Shown here piece by piece: positions 1-9,531 of a stretch of 64,000 bases of DNA. Below the pieces are notes generated by a model. It ran no database searches. It was not told the origin of the DNA and saw only the letters and a list, made by a program, of their open reading frames with translations. Position 1 is the stretch's first letter; each line of letters starts with the position of its first letter. This DNA is from JAPPHA01 sp965220985 (lineage in GTDB: Bacteria; Pseudomonadota; Alphaproteobacteria; Rhodobacterales; Rhodobacteraceae): NCBI GenBank assembly GCA_965220985.1, contig OZ244854.1, forward strand, positions 2,480,001-2,544,000. The letters run 5' to 3'. A program made the position numbers and the translations under genes.

Positions 1-2385
1 TTCGTACCAGGACGCGGTCGGCAGAACGATGTCCGAATAGACGCACGTGGTCGACATCCGGAAGTCGATGGTGACCAGAAGGTCGAGTTTTCCTCGTGGA
101 CTCTTGTCATGCCACTTCGCTTCCTTGGGCAACTGGCGGCCGACTTCTCCGAGATCCTTGCCCATGACTCCATGGTCGGTTCCCAAAAGATGCTTGAGGA
201 AATACTCGTGCCCCTTGCCGGACGACCCCAAGAGGTTTGACCGCCAGACAAAGAGGTTTCGCGGCCAGTTCTCGGGCGCATCGGGGTCTTCGCAGGACAT
301 TTCCAGCGCGCCCGATTTCAACTGATCGGCAACATGGGCCGGAATGTCCTTGCCTGCAGCCTTTGCGGCCTTGGCCACATCCAGCGGATTGGTCTTCAAT
401 TGCGGTGCCGACGGCAGCCAGCCCATTCGCTCCGCGCGAATGTTGAAATCGATCATCGATGCATCCCAGTCGCCCTCGGGCGCGGTTGGCGACAGGATTT
501 CATCGGCGGACAGGGTCTCGTAGCGCCACTGGTCGGTATGAGCATACCATGCCGAGGTCGAGTTCATGTGGCGCGGCGGGCGCGACCAGTCGAGCGCGAA
601 GGCCAGCGGCAGCCATCCCGTTTGCGGGCGAAGCTTTTCCTGACCGACATAGTGAGCCCAACCGCCGCCGGACTTGCCGACACAACCGCACATAACCAGC
701 AGATTGATGACGCCACGGTAGTTCATGTCCATGTGGTACCAGTGGTTCATCGCGGCACCGATGATGATCATCGACCTGCCTTGGGTGTCTTCGGCGTTCT
801 GCGCGAATTCGCGGGCAACGTGGATGATCTTGTCAGAAGGAACGCCTGTGATCTTCTCGGCCCACGCAGGTGTTCCGGGGATGTCGATAGCGTAATCCGA
901 TGTCACCCATTCGCCGCCCAGACCACGATCAAGTCCGTAGTTGGCGCAAAGGAGGTCGAACACGGTTGCGACCATGATCTCGCCATCGGCGGTCTTGATC
1001 GTCTTGAAGGGAACATTGCGGGTCAGGACATTTGGACAATCTGAATCCGTCTTGAAGGCTTCCGTTGCATCGCCGCCGAAGTAGGGGAAGTCGACGCCAA
1101 CAACGCCGCTGTGATCCTCTTCCTTGACAAGCGACATCTTCAGGCGCGCGTCGGTCCCGGCGGCCTGTTCGTCGAGGTTCCATTTGCCTTCTTCGCCCCA
1201 TCGATAGCCGATCGATCCGTTCGGAGCGACCAGTTCGCCACCTTTCTCGTCGATGGCAACCGTTTTCCATTCGGGATTGTTCTGCTCGCCCAGATGCGCA
1301 TCGAGATCGGCCGCCCGCAGGAACCGCCCCGGAACCAGGCGGCCGTTCGCTTCGTCGAGTCTCACCAGCATCGGGAAGTCCGAGTATTTCCGGCAGTAAG
1401 CCTCGAAATACTCTGCCTGTCGGTCGAGATGGAATTCGCGCAGGATCACGTGACCGAAGGCCATGGCGAGTGCCGCATCGGTGCCCTGCTTGGCATTCAG
1501 CCAGACATCACTGAACTTTGCGGCTTCGGAATAGTCCGGGCAAATGACGGCGGATTTTGTGCCCTTGTAACGAACCTCTGTGTAAAAGTGCGCATCGGGC
1601 GTCCGCGTCTGCGGAACGTTGGATCCCCAGATCAGAATGTAGCCTGAATTGTACCAGTCCGCGGATTCCGGCACATCCGTCTGTTCCCCCCAGGTCATCG
1701 GAGAGGCTGGCGGAAGATCGCAATACCAGTCGTAGAACGACATGCAGACCCCGCCCAGCAGGCTCAGATACCGGGACCCGGCTGCATATGACACCATCGA
1801 CATCGCGGGAATCGGCGAAAACCCGAAGACCCGGTCGGGACCGTAGGTCTTGGCCGTGTATGCGTTTGCCGCAGCGATGATTTCTGTCGCTTCGTCCCAA
1901 CTCGCGCGCACGAAGCCGCCCTTTCCACGGTTCGCGACGTAGCTCTGTCTGAGGTCCTGATCCTGCTGGATCGCGGTCCATGCCTCGATCGGGGTCTTCG
2001 TTTCCCGCATCTTGCGCCAGGTCTTCATCAAGCGGCCGCGCACCAGGGGATTCTTCACGCGATTCGCGGAGTAGAGATACCAACTGTACGATGCCCCGCG
2101 TGCGCAGCCGCGCGGTTCGTGGTTTGGCAGGTCGGGACGCGTGCGCGGATAATCGGTTTCCTGGGTCTCCCAGGTCACGATGCCGGACTTGACGTGGATT
2201 CTCCAAGAGCACGATCCGGTGCAGTTCACGCCGTGGGTGGAACGGACGATCTTGTCGTGCCGCCAACGCTGACGGTAGGTCTCTTCCCAATCGCGGCTCT
2301 CGCGGGTGGTCTGACCCCATCCATCCGAGAATCGCCCGAGCTCCTTGCTCTGGAAGAAGTTGAGTCTGTCGAGCAGATGACTCAT
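1..2385 (-). CDS. narG: Respiratory nitrate reductase alpha subunit (N-terminal 795 residues, runs off left edge)
   Basis: Catalytic subunit of the membrane-bound, cytoplasm-facing nitrate reductase NarGHI, which reduces nitrate to nitrite with electrons from quinol through NarI and NarH. The start is the ATG read from 2385, with AGGAAAT just upstream, and the frame stays open to base 1. The protein opens MSHLLDRLNFFQSKELG and carries the NarG FS0 iron-sulfur ligands His51 (STHGVNC), Cys55, Cys59 and Cys94. The stretches DLPPASPMTWGEQTDVP, ADWYNSG, SNVPQTRTPDAHF and YVGQEKLRPQTGW are those of E. coli NarG from memory. The full protein is about 1250 residues, so roughly 64% is present; narH, narJ and narI should lie to the left. 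It starts 15 bases after the narK stop and is probably co-transcribed with it. Confidence 0.97.
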   Translation of the reverse strand, partial: MSHLLDRLNFFQSKELGRFSDGWGQTTRESRDWEETYRQRWRHDKIVRSTHGVNCTGSCSWRIHVKSGIVTWETQETDYPRTRPDLPNHEPRGCARGASYSWYLYSANRVKNPLVRGRLMKTWRKMRETKTPIEAWTAIQQDQDLRQSYVANRGKGGFVRASWDEATEIIAAANAYTAKTYGPDRVFGFSPIPAMSMVSYAAGSRYLSLLGGVCMSFYDWYCDLPPASPMTWGEQTDVPESADWYNSGYILIWGSNVPQTRTPDAHFYTEVRYKGTKSAVICPDYSEAAKFSDVWLNAKQGTDAALAMAFGHVILREFHLDRQAEYFEAYCRKYSDFPMLVRLDEANGRLVPGRFLRAADLDAHLGEQNNPEWKTVAIDEKGGELVAPNGSIGYRWGEEGKWNLDEQAAGTDARLKMSLVKEEDHSGVVGVDFPYFGGDATEAFKTDSDCPNVLTRNVPFKTIKTADGEIMVATVFDLLCANYGLDRGLGGEWVTSDYAIDIPGTPAWAEKITGVPSDKIIHVAREFAQNAEDTQGRSMIIIGAAMNHWYHMDMNYRGVINLLVMCGCVGKSGGGWAHYVGQEKLRPQTGWLPLAFALDWSRPPRHMNSTSAWYAHTDQWRYETLSADEILSPTAPEGDWDASMIDFNIRAERMGWLPSAPQLKTNPLDVAKAAKAAGKDIPAHVADQLKSGALEMSCEDPDAPENWPRNLFVWRSNLLGSSGKGHEYFLKHLLGTDHGVMGKDLGEVGRQLPKEAKWHDKSPRGKLDLLVTIDFRMSTTCVYSDIVLPTASWYE

Positions 2386-2400
2386 CTGGATTTCCTTTCT

Positions 2401-5124
2401 TTACCCGGCAGCGCGCGCGGTCGAATCCTCGGAGGGACGGGCCCTTTCGATGTCATGGAGCAGTCCGCCCTTTCGCGTGTAGACGAACCAAGTGAGGACG
2501 AGGCAGATCACGTAGAAGATCAGGAACAGCCACAACGCGCCGACCGGGCCGCCGGTCATGGCGATGGACGTGCCATACGCCTTGGGGATGAAAAACCCGC
2601 CGTAGGCCCCGAAGGCGCTCGTGAAAGCGACAATGCCTCCCGATTCCATGGCGATCTGGCGCGCCCGATCTGCACCGGTCAGATTCGGCATCAGGCGGGG
2701 GACCTCCTTGCCCATGATCACGGGTATCATCTGGAAGGTCGATGCATTTCCGACTCCGGTGAAGAAGAACAGAGCCATGAAGCCGGCGAAGAAACCGGGG
2801 AAGCTGCCTGCCTGGAGCGACAGGATGGTCGCGAACACGCTGGCGATCATTCCTATGAAAACCCAGAAGGTGACGCGTCCGCCCCCGTACTTGTCCGCCA
2901 CCCAGCCCGTGGCCGCCCGGCTGACAGCGCCAACCAGCGGTCCGAGGAACACGTACTGCAGGGCGTTGATTTCGGGAAACGCGATCTTGCTGAGCAGTGG
3001 AAAGCCCGCCGAGTAGCCGATGAAGCTGCCGAAAGTGCCGATGTAGAGGATGCACATCAGCCAGTTGTGGGTGCGACCGAATATCACCGATTGCTGGGCG
3101 AAACTGGCCTCGGAATCGGCGATATCATTCATTCCCAGCCAGGCCGCGACGGTGGCTGCCAGAATGAACGGCACCCAGATGAAACCGGCGTTCTGCATCC
3201 ACAACTGCCCCCCGTCCGACATTTCCTGCGGTGCGCCGCCCATGACTCCGAAGACGCTTGCGGTGATCACCAGTGGCACCACGAACTGCATGACGCTGAC
3301 CCCGAGGTTTCCAAGGCCAGCATTCAGCGCCAGCGCGTTGCCCTTTTCGGCTTTCGGGAAGAAGTAACCGATGTTGGCCATCGAGGAGGCGAAGTTGGCT
3401 CCGCCCAGACCGCACAGGAGTGCCAGCACCAGGAAGATGAAATAGGGAGTCTCCGGATTCTGAACGGCATAACCGATGCCGATGGCTGGAAGCAGCAGGG
3501 ATGCCGTCGACACGGTCGTCCAGAGCCGTCCGCCGAAGATCGGCACCATGAAGCCGTAAAAGATCCGCAAGGTCGCACCTGCCAGGGCGGGCAGCGCGGC
3601 AAGCCAGAACAGCTGCCCTGTTTCAAATTCGAACCCGATGGCGGGCAGCCGTGCCACGACCATCGACCAGACCATCCAGACCGAGAAGGCGAGTAGGAGG
3701 GCCGGGATCGAGATCAGGAGATTGCGGCGGGCTACGGCGCGGCCCGTTTCCTGCCAGAACTGTGCGTCCTCGGGCCGCCAATCTTCCAGCACGCGAGGCA
3801 TGGTCGCGCGCTTGTGGTGGTGGAATTCCTGCATCTCGGGCAGTTGCGGCAGGCGGTCGAGAACCTCTCCGTGCGCTGCGCGTTCCATCGAGCGAATGGA
3901 CAGGTGCATCCAGATCAAGGCGATGGCAACGAGGACGAATAGAAGCGCAAAACAGGATGTGTAGATGCCGGTCAGGTCAAGCATCGTGCCGAACGCGATG
4001 GGCAGGATGAAGCCGCCCAAGCCCCCGATCATTCCCACAAGGCCCCCGACAGATCCCACGTGCCTGGGAAAGTAGACTGGTATGTGCTTGAATACCGCGG
4101 CTTTTCCGAGGCTCATGAAAAACCCGAGTGCAAAAAGCGTGACGATGAAAGGCCACAAGCCCATGCTGGTCGAAAATTCGATCGGGCCATCCTTGCCCTG
4201 GATGATGTAGTCCGTTGGCGGGTAGGACAGCATGAACAGGAACAGCAGACTGAAACCGAAGGTCCAGTACATGACCGCCCTTGCGCCAAACTTGTCGGAC
4301 AGAACCCCGCCATAGGCCCGGAACAATGACGCGGACAGGCTGAACGATGCCGCTGCCATGCCCGCAAACCGGACGTCGATTCCGTAGACGTCGATCAGGT
4401 AGTGGGGCATCCACAGCGCCAGAGCGACGAAGGCGCCGAAAACAAAAAAGTAGTAGAGCGAGAAACGCCAGACCTGCAGGTTCTTGAGGGGCGCGAACTG
4501 CTGGGCCAGCGACGGAGCGCTTGCGCCGGTCTTTCGCCGCTCGACCAGTTCGGGATCGTCCCTGGCCATCAGGAAGAACAGGACACCGACAATGGCAAGC
4601 CCTGCTGCCCAGACATGGGCCACCCCGTGCCAGCCATAAGCGACCATGACGAAGGGGGCGACGAACTTGGTCAGCGCGGCTCCGACATTGCCTGCACCAA
4701 ATATTCCGAGTGCCGTGCCCTGGTGGCCTGCGTCGTACCAGCGGCTCACATAGGCCACGCCGATGATGAAGGAACCGCCCGCAAGGCCAATCCCGAGCGC
4801 CGCAATCAGGTACATCATGTAGCTGTCAGCCAGCGTCAGCAGCCAGGTCGCCAGCGCAGTCAGAATCATTTGGCCGGAAAACACCAGTCTCCCGCCGTAT
4901 TTCTCGGTCCAGACGCCCAGGAACAGGCGAGTGACGGAGCCCGTCAGGATCGGCGTGGCGACAAGAAGCCCGAACTGGGTGTCGCTCAGGCCGAGTTCCG
5001 CCTTGATGGCAACACCGATGATGGAAAAGATCGTCCAGACCGCAAAACAGGCGGTGAAGGCGATCGTGCTCAAGCTCAGGGCACGCGTCTGATCAGCGTG
5101 AGAAACTGCAGCAACAGTCTGCAT
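2401..5124 (-). CDS. narK: Nitrate/nitrite transporter, NarK1-NarK2 fusion
   Basis: A 907-residue major facilitator protein of double length, about 24 membrane segments. Two complete MFS halves (about residues 1-420 and 465-900) are joined by a charged cytoplasmic linker containing EFHHHKRATMPRVLEDW. In Paracoccus the same fusion combines a NarK1 domain (nitrate/proton symport) with a NarK2 domain (nitrate/nitrite exchange), both serving respiratory nitrate reduction. Nitrate-signature-like glycine-rich stretches are visible in both halves (GAGNVGAALTKF; LNAGLGNLGVSVMQF). The ATG at 5124 has GGAGA about 8 bases upstream. The gene precedes narG by 15 bases, the usual order in alphaproteobacterial nar operons. 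No clear FNR/Nnr site was found by eye upstream. Confidence 0.95.
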   Translation of the reverse strand: MQTVAAVSHADQTRALSLSTIAFTACFAVWTIFSIIGVAIKAELGLSDTQFGLLVATPILTGSVTRLFLGVWTEKYGGRLVFSGQMILTALATWLLTLADSYMMYLIAALGIGLAGGSFIIGVAYVSRWYDAGHQGTALGIFGAGNVGAALTKFVAPFVMVAYGWHGVAHVWAAGLAIVGVLFFLMARDDPELVERRKTGASAPSLAQQFAPLKNLQVWRFSLYYFFVFGAFVALALWMPHYLIDVYGIDVRFAGMAAASFSLSASLFRAYGGVLSDKFGARAVMYWTFGFSLLFLFMLSYPPTDYIIQGKDGPIEFSTSMGLWPFIVTLFALGFFMSLGKAAVFKHIPVYFPRHVGSVGGLVGMIGGLGGFILPIAFGTMLDLTGIYTSCFALLFVLVAIALIWMHLSIRSMERAAHGEVLDRLPQLPEMQEFHHHKRATMPRVLEDWRPEDAQFWQETGRAVARRNLLISIPALLLAFSVWMVWSMVVARLPAIGFEFETGQLFWLAALPALAGATLRIFYGFMVPIFGGRLWTTVSTASLLLPAIGIGYAVQNPETPYFIFLVLALLCGLGGANFASSMANIGYFFPKAEKGNALALNAGLGNLGVSVMQFVVPLVITASVFGVMGGAPQEMSDGGQLWMQNAGFIWVPFILAATVAAWLGMNDIADSEASFAQQSVIFGRTHNWLMCILYIGTFGSFIGYSAGFPLLSKIAFPEINALQYVFLGPLVGAVSRAATGWVADKYGGGRVTFWVFIGMIASVFATILSLQAGSFPGFFAGFMALFFFTGVGNASTFQMIPVIMGKEVPRLMPNLTGADRARQIAMESGGIVAFTSAFGAYGGFFIPKAYGTSIAMTGGPVGALWLFLIFYVICLVLTWFVYTRKGGLLHDIERARPSEDSTARAAG

Positions 5125-5994
5125 GGCGGGTCTCCGAACTGAGTGACGCAGGCCCCCGCCAAGGGGATCAGTTCGAGGCGATTGGCCAATGACGCCACAT
5201 GCAAGCAGAGTAGATCACGATACGAAGATGTTAAAGTCCAATGTCAGCGGGAGCAGGCGTGGCGTGAAGTGTTCGAGGCGACAGCCTTGCGCTCGTCAAA
5301 TCAATGGGTTGCTGTCGGACCCGCCGCGCCTGGCGTGACAGTCGGATCGATTGCCGGCAGCGTTCGGGATGTTCGGACCGGTCGAATCGGGGTCCAGGCG
5401 ATGGCTGGCTGCATCGTGATTCGGTCGAACCATCCGTACACGAGAAATTGCTCATTTCAGCGAGGCCGTGCTGTGCAGTCGACGGGTAATGACTGTCGGT
5501 CGGGCACTTCCCCGCGTTTCGACATTCTGCCATGCGCGGAGACGTGACATTCTTGAAATCCGAATTCCCTGTCGTTGAGTCGGGGTCTCGCGACTTGCCT
5601 CGCCAATCATCACGAACTGACCCGTTTCGTCACTTTGCTGCGATCGATCGCCCGTGAAATCCTGAGATCATGAATGCGAACTTCGTCAAGGCAAATGTCG
5701 CTCCGCGGATCCTTGAAGGACGCGGTCGAGGCTCGCTTCTGCAAAGGGACTGATGACATTGTCATTCATGCGGCCCGTCCATCGGGACTCCAGAGCGGCC
5801 TTGCGACCACCATCCCCGCAGCTTGAATGCCATGTCCTGTCAGAACCGTGATCATGACGATATTCGGGCAACCGAAGTCCGATGTCTTCAAGATAGCCCA
5901 ACTTGCTCTTTTGCGTCTTGTGTCATCTTACTGTAAGCCCAACATAGCCAACGAAAGAGAACGGACCGTAACAAGCGGCCAGATTGGAGGAAAA
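5125..5994. other. 870-bp divergent intergenic region between narK and dctP
   Basis: Probably holds the promoters for the nar operon (leftward) and dctPQM (rightward). Short open frames on both strands here have no recognisable domain, no good ribosome site and poor composition, so none is called. No convincing TTGAT-N4-ATCAA FNR box was found by eye. The last bases before dctP carry its ribosome site (GGAGG at 5986-5990). Confidence 0.5.
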
Positions 5995-7002
5995 ATGAAA
6001 ATGAAGTTTCTTGGAATCACTGCGGCCGCCTTGGCCGCGACGTTGTCTGCGGGAGCGGCATCCGCGGCGTGCGACGAAGGCGAAACAGTCATCAAGTTCA
6101 GCCACGTCACGAACACCGACAAGCACCCGAAGGGCATCGCAGCATCGCTTCTTGCCGAACGCGTCAACAACGAAATGAACGGGACCGCTTGCATGGAAGT
6201 GTTCCCGAACTCGACTCTCTACAATGATGACAAGGTGCTCGAGGCGATGCTTCAGGGCGACGTTCAGCTGGCAGCGCCGTCCCTCTCGAAGTTCGAGAAA
6301 TTTACCAAGCAGTTCCGCCTTTTCGATCTTCCGTTCATGTTCAAGGATATCGATGCGGTCGATGCCTTCCAGGCTTCCGATGCTGGGCAGGCCATGAAGG
6401 ACAGCATGCAACGTCGCGGTCTCCAGGGCCTGGCCTTCTGGCACAATGGCATGAAGCAGATGTCTGCCAACGTGCCGCTCGTGTTGCCGAGCGACGCCAA
6501 TGGCCTCAAGTTCCGCGTGCAGTCTTCGGACGTGCTCGTGGCCCAAATGGAGGCGATCGGCGGTTCGCCCCAGAAGATGGCGTTCTCTGAGGTATACGGC
6601 GCGTTACAGCAAGGTGTCGTCGATGGACAGGAAAACACCTGGTCGAACATCTTCGGCCGCAAGTTTTTCGAAGTGCAGGATGGCGTCACCGAAACCAATC
6701 ATGGCATCATTGACTATCTCGTCGTTGCTTCGGTCGACTGGCTGGACAGCCTCGAGCCAGCCACGCGCGACCAGTTCATGACCATTCTCGCCGAGGTGAC
6801 AGAAGCGCGAAACGCGGCCTCCTATGCGGTCAACCAGGAAGCCAAGGCGGCGATCATCGAAGCTGGCGGCACCATTCGCCAACTGGACGACCAGCAGCGG
6901 CAAGCTTGGGTCGATGCGATGAGGCCCGTTTGGGACCAATTCGCGGATGATGTTGGTGTCGACATGATCGACGCCGCCCAATCGTTCAGCGCGGGTAGCT
7001 GA
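5995..7002 (+). CDS. dctP: TRAP transporter solute-binding protein, C4-dicarboxylate type
   Basis: Periplasmic receptor of a tripartite ATP-independent transporter; it captures a carboxylate, probably a C4-dicarboxylate, for the DctQM permease. The start is the ATG at 5995 with GGAGG five bases upstream; an in-frame extension to 5827 lacks any signal for initiation. The 335-residue product begins with a signal peptide (about residues 1-27, ending GAASAA) and continues with VIKFSHVT, PNSTLYND, FDLPFMF, GLAFWHNGMKQMSAN, KFRVQSSDVLV and VVDGQENTWSN. The conserved Arg of the KFRVQ segment is the family's carboxylate clamp, and the Asn of QENTWSN is also conserved. The overall sequence resembles R. 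capsulatus DctP. No DctS/DctR regulator is adjacent. Confidence 0.95.
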   Translation: MKMKFLGITAAALAATLSAGAASAACDEGETVIKFSHVTNTDKHPKGIAASLLAERVNNEMNGTACMEVFPNSTLYNDDKVLEAMLQGDVQLAAPSLSKFEKFTKQFRLFDLPFMFKDIDAVDAFQASDAGQAMKDSMQRRGLQGLAFWHNGMKQMSANVPLVLPSDANGLKFRVQSSDVLVAQMEAIGGSPQKMAFSEVYGALQQGVVDGQENTWSNIFGRKFFEVQDGVTETNHGIIDYLVVASVDWLDSLEPATRDQFMTILAEVTEARNAASYAVNQEAKAAIIEAGGTIRQLDDQQRQAWVDAMRPVWDQFADDVGVDMIDAAQSFSAGS

Positions 7003-7009
7003 ACAGTTC

Positions 7010-7035
7010 GGACCCGCCTTCATCGAGGCGGGTCC
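7010..7035 (+). promoter_or_regulatory. dctP-dctQ intergenic hairpin
   Basis: A perfect 10-bp stem, GGACCCGCCT / AGGCGGGTCC, with a 6-base loop, lies just after the dctP stop and before dctQ. There is no T-run, so it is not a strong intrinsic terminator. Such hairpins in TRAP operons are thought to attenuate transcription or protect the receptor mRNA, giving more receptor than permease; that role here is inferred. Confidence 0.7.
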
Positions 7036-7065
7036 CAGCCATCTGCCTGGCAAGGGAGGGGTGCC

Positions 7066-7740
7066 ATGCGAAGTCACGGTGCAGGGAGTGTCATCGACAC
7101 GATCGAAGAAACCCTGATCGCCGTCATCTTGGGCGCGATGACGGTCATCACGTTTGCCAATGTGATTGCTCGATACGTCTTCAACGGAAACATCCTGTGG
7201 GCACTCGAAGCGACCGTCTTCCTTTTTGGCTGGCTGGTGCTGCTTGGAGCCTCCTATGCGGTGAAGAAGTCCTCCCATCTCGGAGTCGATGCCATCGTGA
7301 ACGTCCTGTCCCCTGGCCATCGCCGGATCATGGCCCTGGTCGCTGCGGCCGTCTGCCTGACGTTTTCGTTGCTGTTCCTGAAAGGCGCCTATGACTACTG
7401 GGCGGTTTTTGCCGATCTGCCGCCGTCGTCCGGCCGCTGGTTCCCCACAGGGTTCGAGGAGAAGTTCCGCAGCCAGTCTTTTTACGAGGTTGACGACATC
7501 CCGATGCTCCCGTTCCTGACCTTCCTCGAAGGCTGGATCAACTATGACGAATCCTACGAAAAACTGCCAAAGGTTGTCCCCTATCTGATCCTTCCGCTTT
7601 CCGCATTTCTGCTCGTTCTGCGCTTCGCACAGGCCACCGTGGCGATCTGGAACGGCAACGCCGACCGGCTCGTTGCCAGTCACGAGATCGAGGACGACGA
7701 GATCGAGGCGGCGCAACGCGTCGCTGCCAAGGAATCCTGA
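7066..7740 (+). CDS. dctQ: TRAP transporter small permease subunit
   Basis: The four-helix small membrane subunit of the TRAP transporter, pairing with DctM in the inner membrane. It has 224 residues with hydrophobic segments near residues 13-35, 45-65, 87-107 and 167-187. The length matches R. capsulatus DctQ (about 227) and the protein carries the same kind of soluble insertion between helices 3 and 4 (around FPTGFEEKFRSQSFYEVDD). The ATG at 7066 follows GGGAGGGG. The stop is 3 bases before dctM. Confidence 0.93.
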   Translation: MRSHGAGSVIDTIEETLIAVILGAMTVITFANVIARYVFNGNILWALEATVFLFGWLVLLGASYAVKKSSHLGVDAIVNVLSPGHRRIMALVAAAVCLTFSLLFLKGAYDYWAVFADLPPSSGRWFPTGFEEKFRSQSFYEVDDIPMLPFLTFLEGWINYDESYEKLPKVVPYLILPLSAFLLVLRFAQATVAIWNGNADRLVASHEIEDDEIEAAQRVAAKES

Positions 7741-7743
7741 GCC

Positions 7744-9162
7744 ATGGAAGTCGTACTTCTTTTTGGCATGGTCATCGGGCTCTTGATGATCGGCGTGCCG
7801 ATCGCCATCGCGCTTGGACTTTCCTCGACATTTTTTCTGCTTTGGTTTTCCGATGCGTCGCTCGCGTCGATCGCTCGGACCCTTTTCGAGGCGTTCGAGG
7901 GCCATTTCACGCTTCTTGCAATCCCGTTCTTCATCCTCGCGTCGTCATTCATGACGACAGGCGGCGTGGCGCGAAGGATCATCCGGTTCTCGATTGCCTG
8001 CGTTGGCCACTTCCCCGGTGGGCTGGCGATTGCGGGCGTCTTCGCCTGCATGCTGTTCGCCGCACTTTCTGGATCGTCGCCCGCAACCGTCGTTGCGATC
8101 GGGTCCATCGTGATCGCGGGCATGCGGCAGGTGGGTTACAGCAAGGAGTTCGCTGCCGGTGTCATCTGCAACGCCGGAACGCTCGGCATTCTGATTCCGC
8201 CTTCCATCGTGATGGTGGTCTACGCCGCCGCCGTTGAAGTCTCGGTCGGACGCATGTTCCTGGCGGGTGTCATCCCCGGGATTCTGGCGGGGCTCATGCT
8301 GATGGTCGCGATCTATGCAATTGCGAAAGTCAAGAACCTCCCGAAAGGCAAATGGCAGGGTTGGGGTGAGATTCTCGCTTCGGGACGCGACGCTGGTTGG
8401 GGGCTATTCCTGATCGTCATCATCCTCGGCGGGATTTACGGTGGCATCTTTACCCCGACCGAGGCCGCCGCTGTCGCTGCGGTCTACGCCTTCCTGATCG
8501 CGTCCTTCGTCTATCGCGACATGGGACCATTGGCCGCTCGAAGGCCGCAAAGCCTTTCCGCTGCAGCTGTATTCGACCCCGAAGAAAGCGACGGTCGCTC
8601 CAGCCTTGTTCAAAAGCCCTGGGCAATCTTCACGGCCTTCGTTCATGCCGACACGCGTGACACGCTGTTCGAGGCGGGCAAGCTGACGATCACGCTGCTG
8701 TTCGTCATCGCGAACGCGCTGCTCTTGAAGCACGTGTTGACCGAAGAACAGATTCCACAATCGATTGCGGGCGCCATGCTTGATGCTGGTTTCGGTCCGA
8801 TCGTCTTCCTGATCGTCGTCAATGTCATCCTTCTGATTGGCGGTCAGTTCATGGAACCCTCGGGGCTTCTGGTAATCGTGGCTCCTCTGGTGTTTCCGAT
8901 TGCGATCGAACTTGGCATCGACCCCATTCATCTTGGCATCATCATGGTCGTCAACATGGAGATCGGGATGATCACGCCTCCGGTCGGCCTCAACCTTTTC
9001 GTGACCTCGGGGGTTGCGGGTATGCCGATGATGGCGGTCGTGCGGGCGGCTCTTCCGTTTCTCGCGGTTCTCTTCGTTTTCCTGATCCTGGTGACATACG
9101 TACCGATCTTGTCGACATTCCTGCCGACCTACTTCATGGGACCGGAACTGATCACCAGGTAG
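7744..9162 (+). CDS. dctM: TRAP transporter large permease subunit
   Basis: The 12-helix ion-transporter-superfamily subunit that moves the substrate using the sodium gradient. It has 472 residues, longer than the usual 425-440 because of a polar insertion at about residues 258-300 (ARRPQSLSAAAVFDPEE and following) in the middle of the protein. Typical DctM stretches are GIPLAIA-like GVPIAIALG, the SGSSPATVVAIGSI helix-break, GTLGILIPPSI, IFTPTEAAAVAAVYA and ITPPVGLNLFV. It follows dctQ by 3 bases and closes the dctPQM operon. Confidence 0.95.
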   Translation: MEVVLLFGMVIGLLMIGVPIAIALGLSSTFFLLWFSDASLASIARTLFEAFEGHFTLLAIPFFILASSFMTTGGVARRIIRFSIACVGHFPGGLAIAGVFACMLFAALSGSSPATVVAIGSIVIAGMRQVGYSKEFAAGVICNAGTLGILIPPSIVMVVYAAAVEVSVGRMFLAGVIPGILAGLMLMVAIYAIAKVKNLPKGKWQGWGEILASGRDAGWGLFLIVIILGGIYGGIFTPTEAAAVAAVYAFLIASFVYRDMGPLAARRPQSLSAAAVFDPEESDGRSSLVQKPWAIFTAFVHADTRDTLFEAGKLTITLLFVIANALLLKHVLTEEQIPQSIAGAMLDAGFGPIVFLIVVNVILLIGGQFMEPSGLLVIVAPLVFPIAIELGIDPIHLGIIMVVNMEIGMITPPVGLNLFVTSGVAGMPMMAVVRAALPFLAVLFVFLILVTYVPILSTFLPTYFMGPELITR

Positions 9163-9204
9163 CGTGGCCGAGTTTTTGGTGATGTCGCAGTTTGCCGTCT
9201 CGAG

Positions 9205-9435
9205 TTGACAACCCGAGCCATGGGCACGACGTCGTGGGATCGCGAGGTCACCATTTACGCAGTGCAAGCAAAGAAGGGGTGGCTCGTCATTTCGAACGGC
9301 AATCTCGAGCAAACTCATGCAGGCCCATTCGAGATTCTGGGGGGTGAAGAACGGATCAGGATCGTGTATTGTCTCGGGCAAGTTGGGCAGGTGCACGAGC
9401 GCGATTATGTGCGGTTCGTCCGGTTCCGTCCGTGA
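9205..9435 (+). CDS. Doubtful 76-residue hypothetical protein
   Basis: An open frame in the gap after dctM with a TTG start at 9205 (an ATG at 9220 is the alternative). The product contains AVQAKKGWLVISNGN and HERDYVRFVRF, which look like a small beta-rich protein, but no family is recognised and there is no good ribosome site. It could be chance coding in GC-rich DNA. Confidence 0.25.
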   Translation: MTTRAMGTTSWDREVTIYAVQAKKGWLVISNGNLEQTHAGPFEILGGEERIRIVYCLGQVGQVHERDYVRFVRFRP

Positions 9436-9531
9436 TGTGCGCAGCTTTGTGAGCGTTGATCGCGATGATGTCTGAAGCAGATTGCCGAATGACACTGGCG
9501 TGTTCAAACGAAGGCGAATGAAGGCTGAACG

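Noticed and set aside
2119..3696. Long plus-strand open frame (525 codons) opposite the narK fusion and narG start
   Set aside because: Antisense shadow of real genes; its protein is low-complexity and polar with no domain, as expected from GC-rich codon bias.
5125..5300. Possible FNR/NNR site upstream of narK (TTGGCCAATG area)
   Set aside because: Does not match TTGAT-N4-ATCAA; only a short TTGGCCAA palindrome is present.
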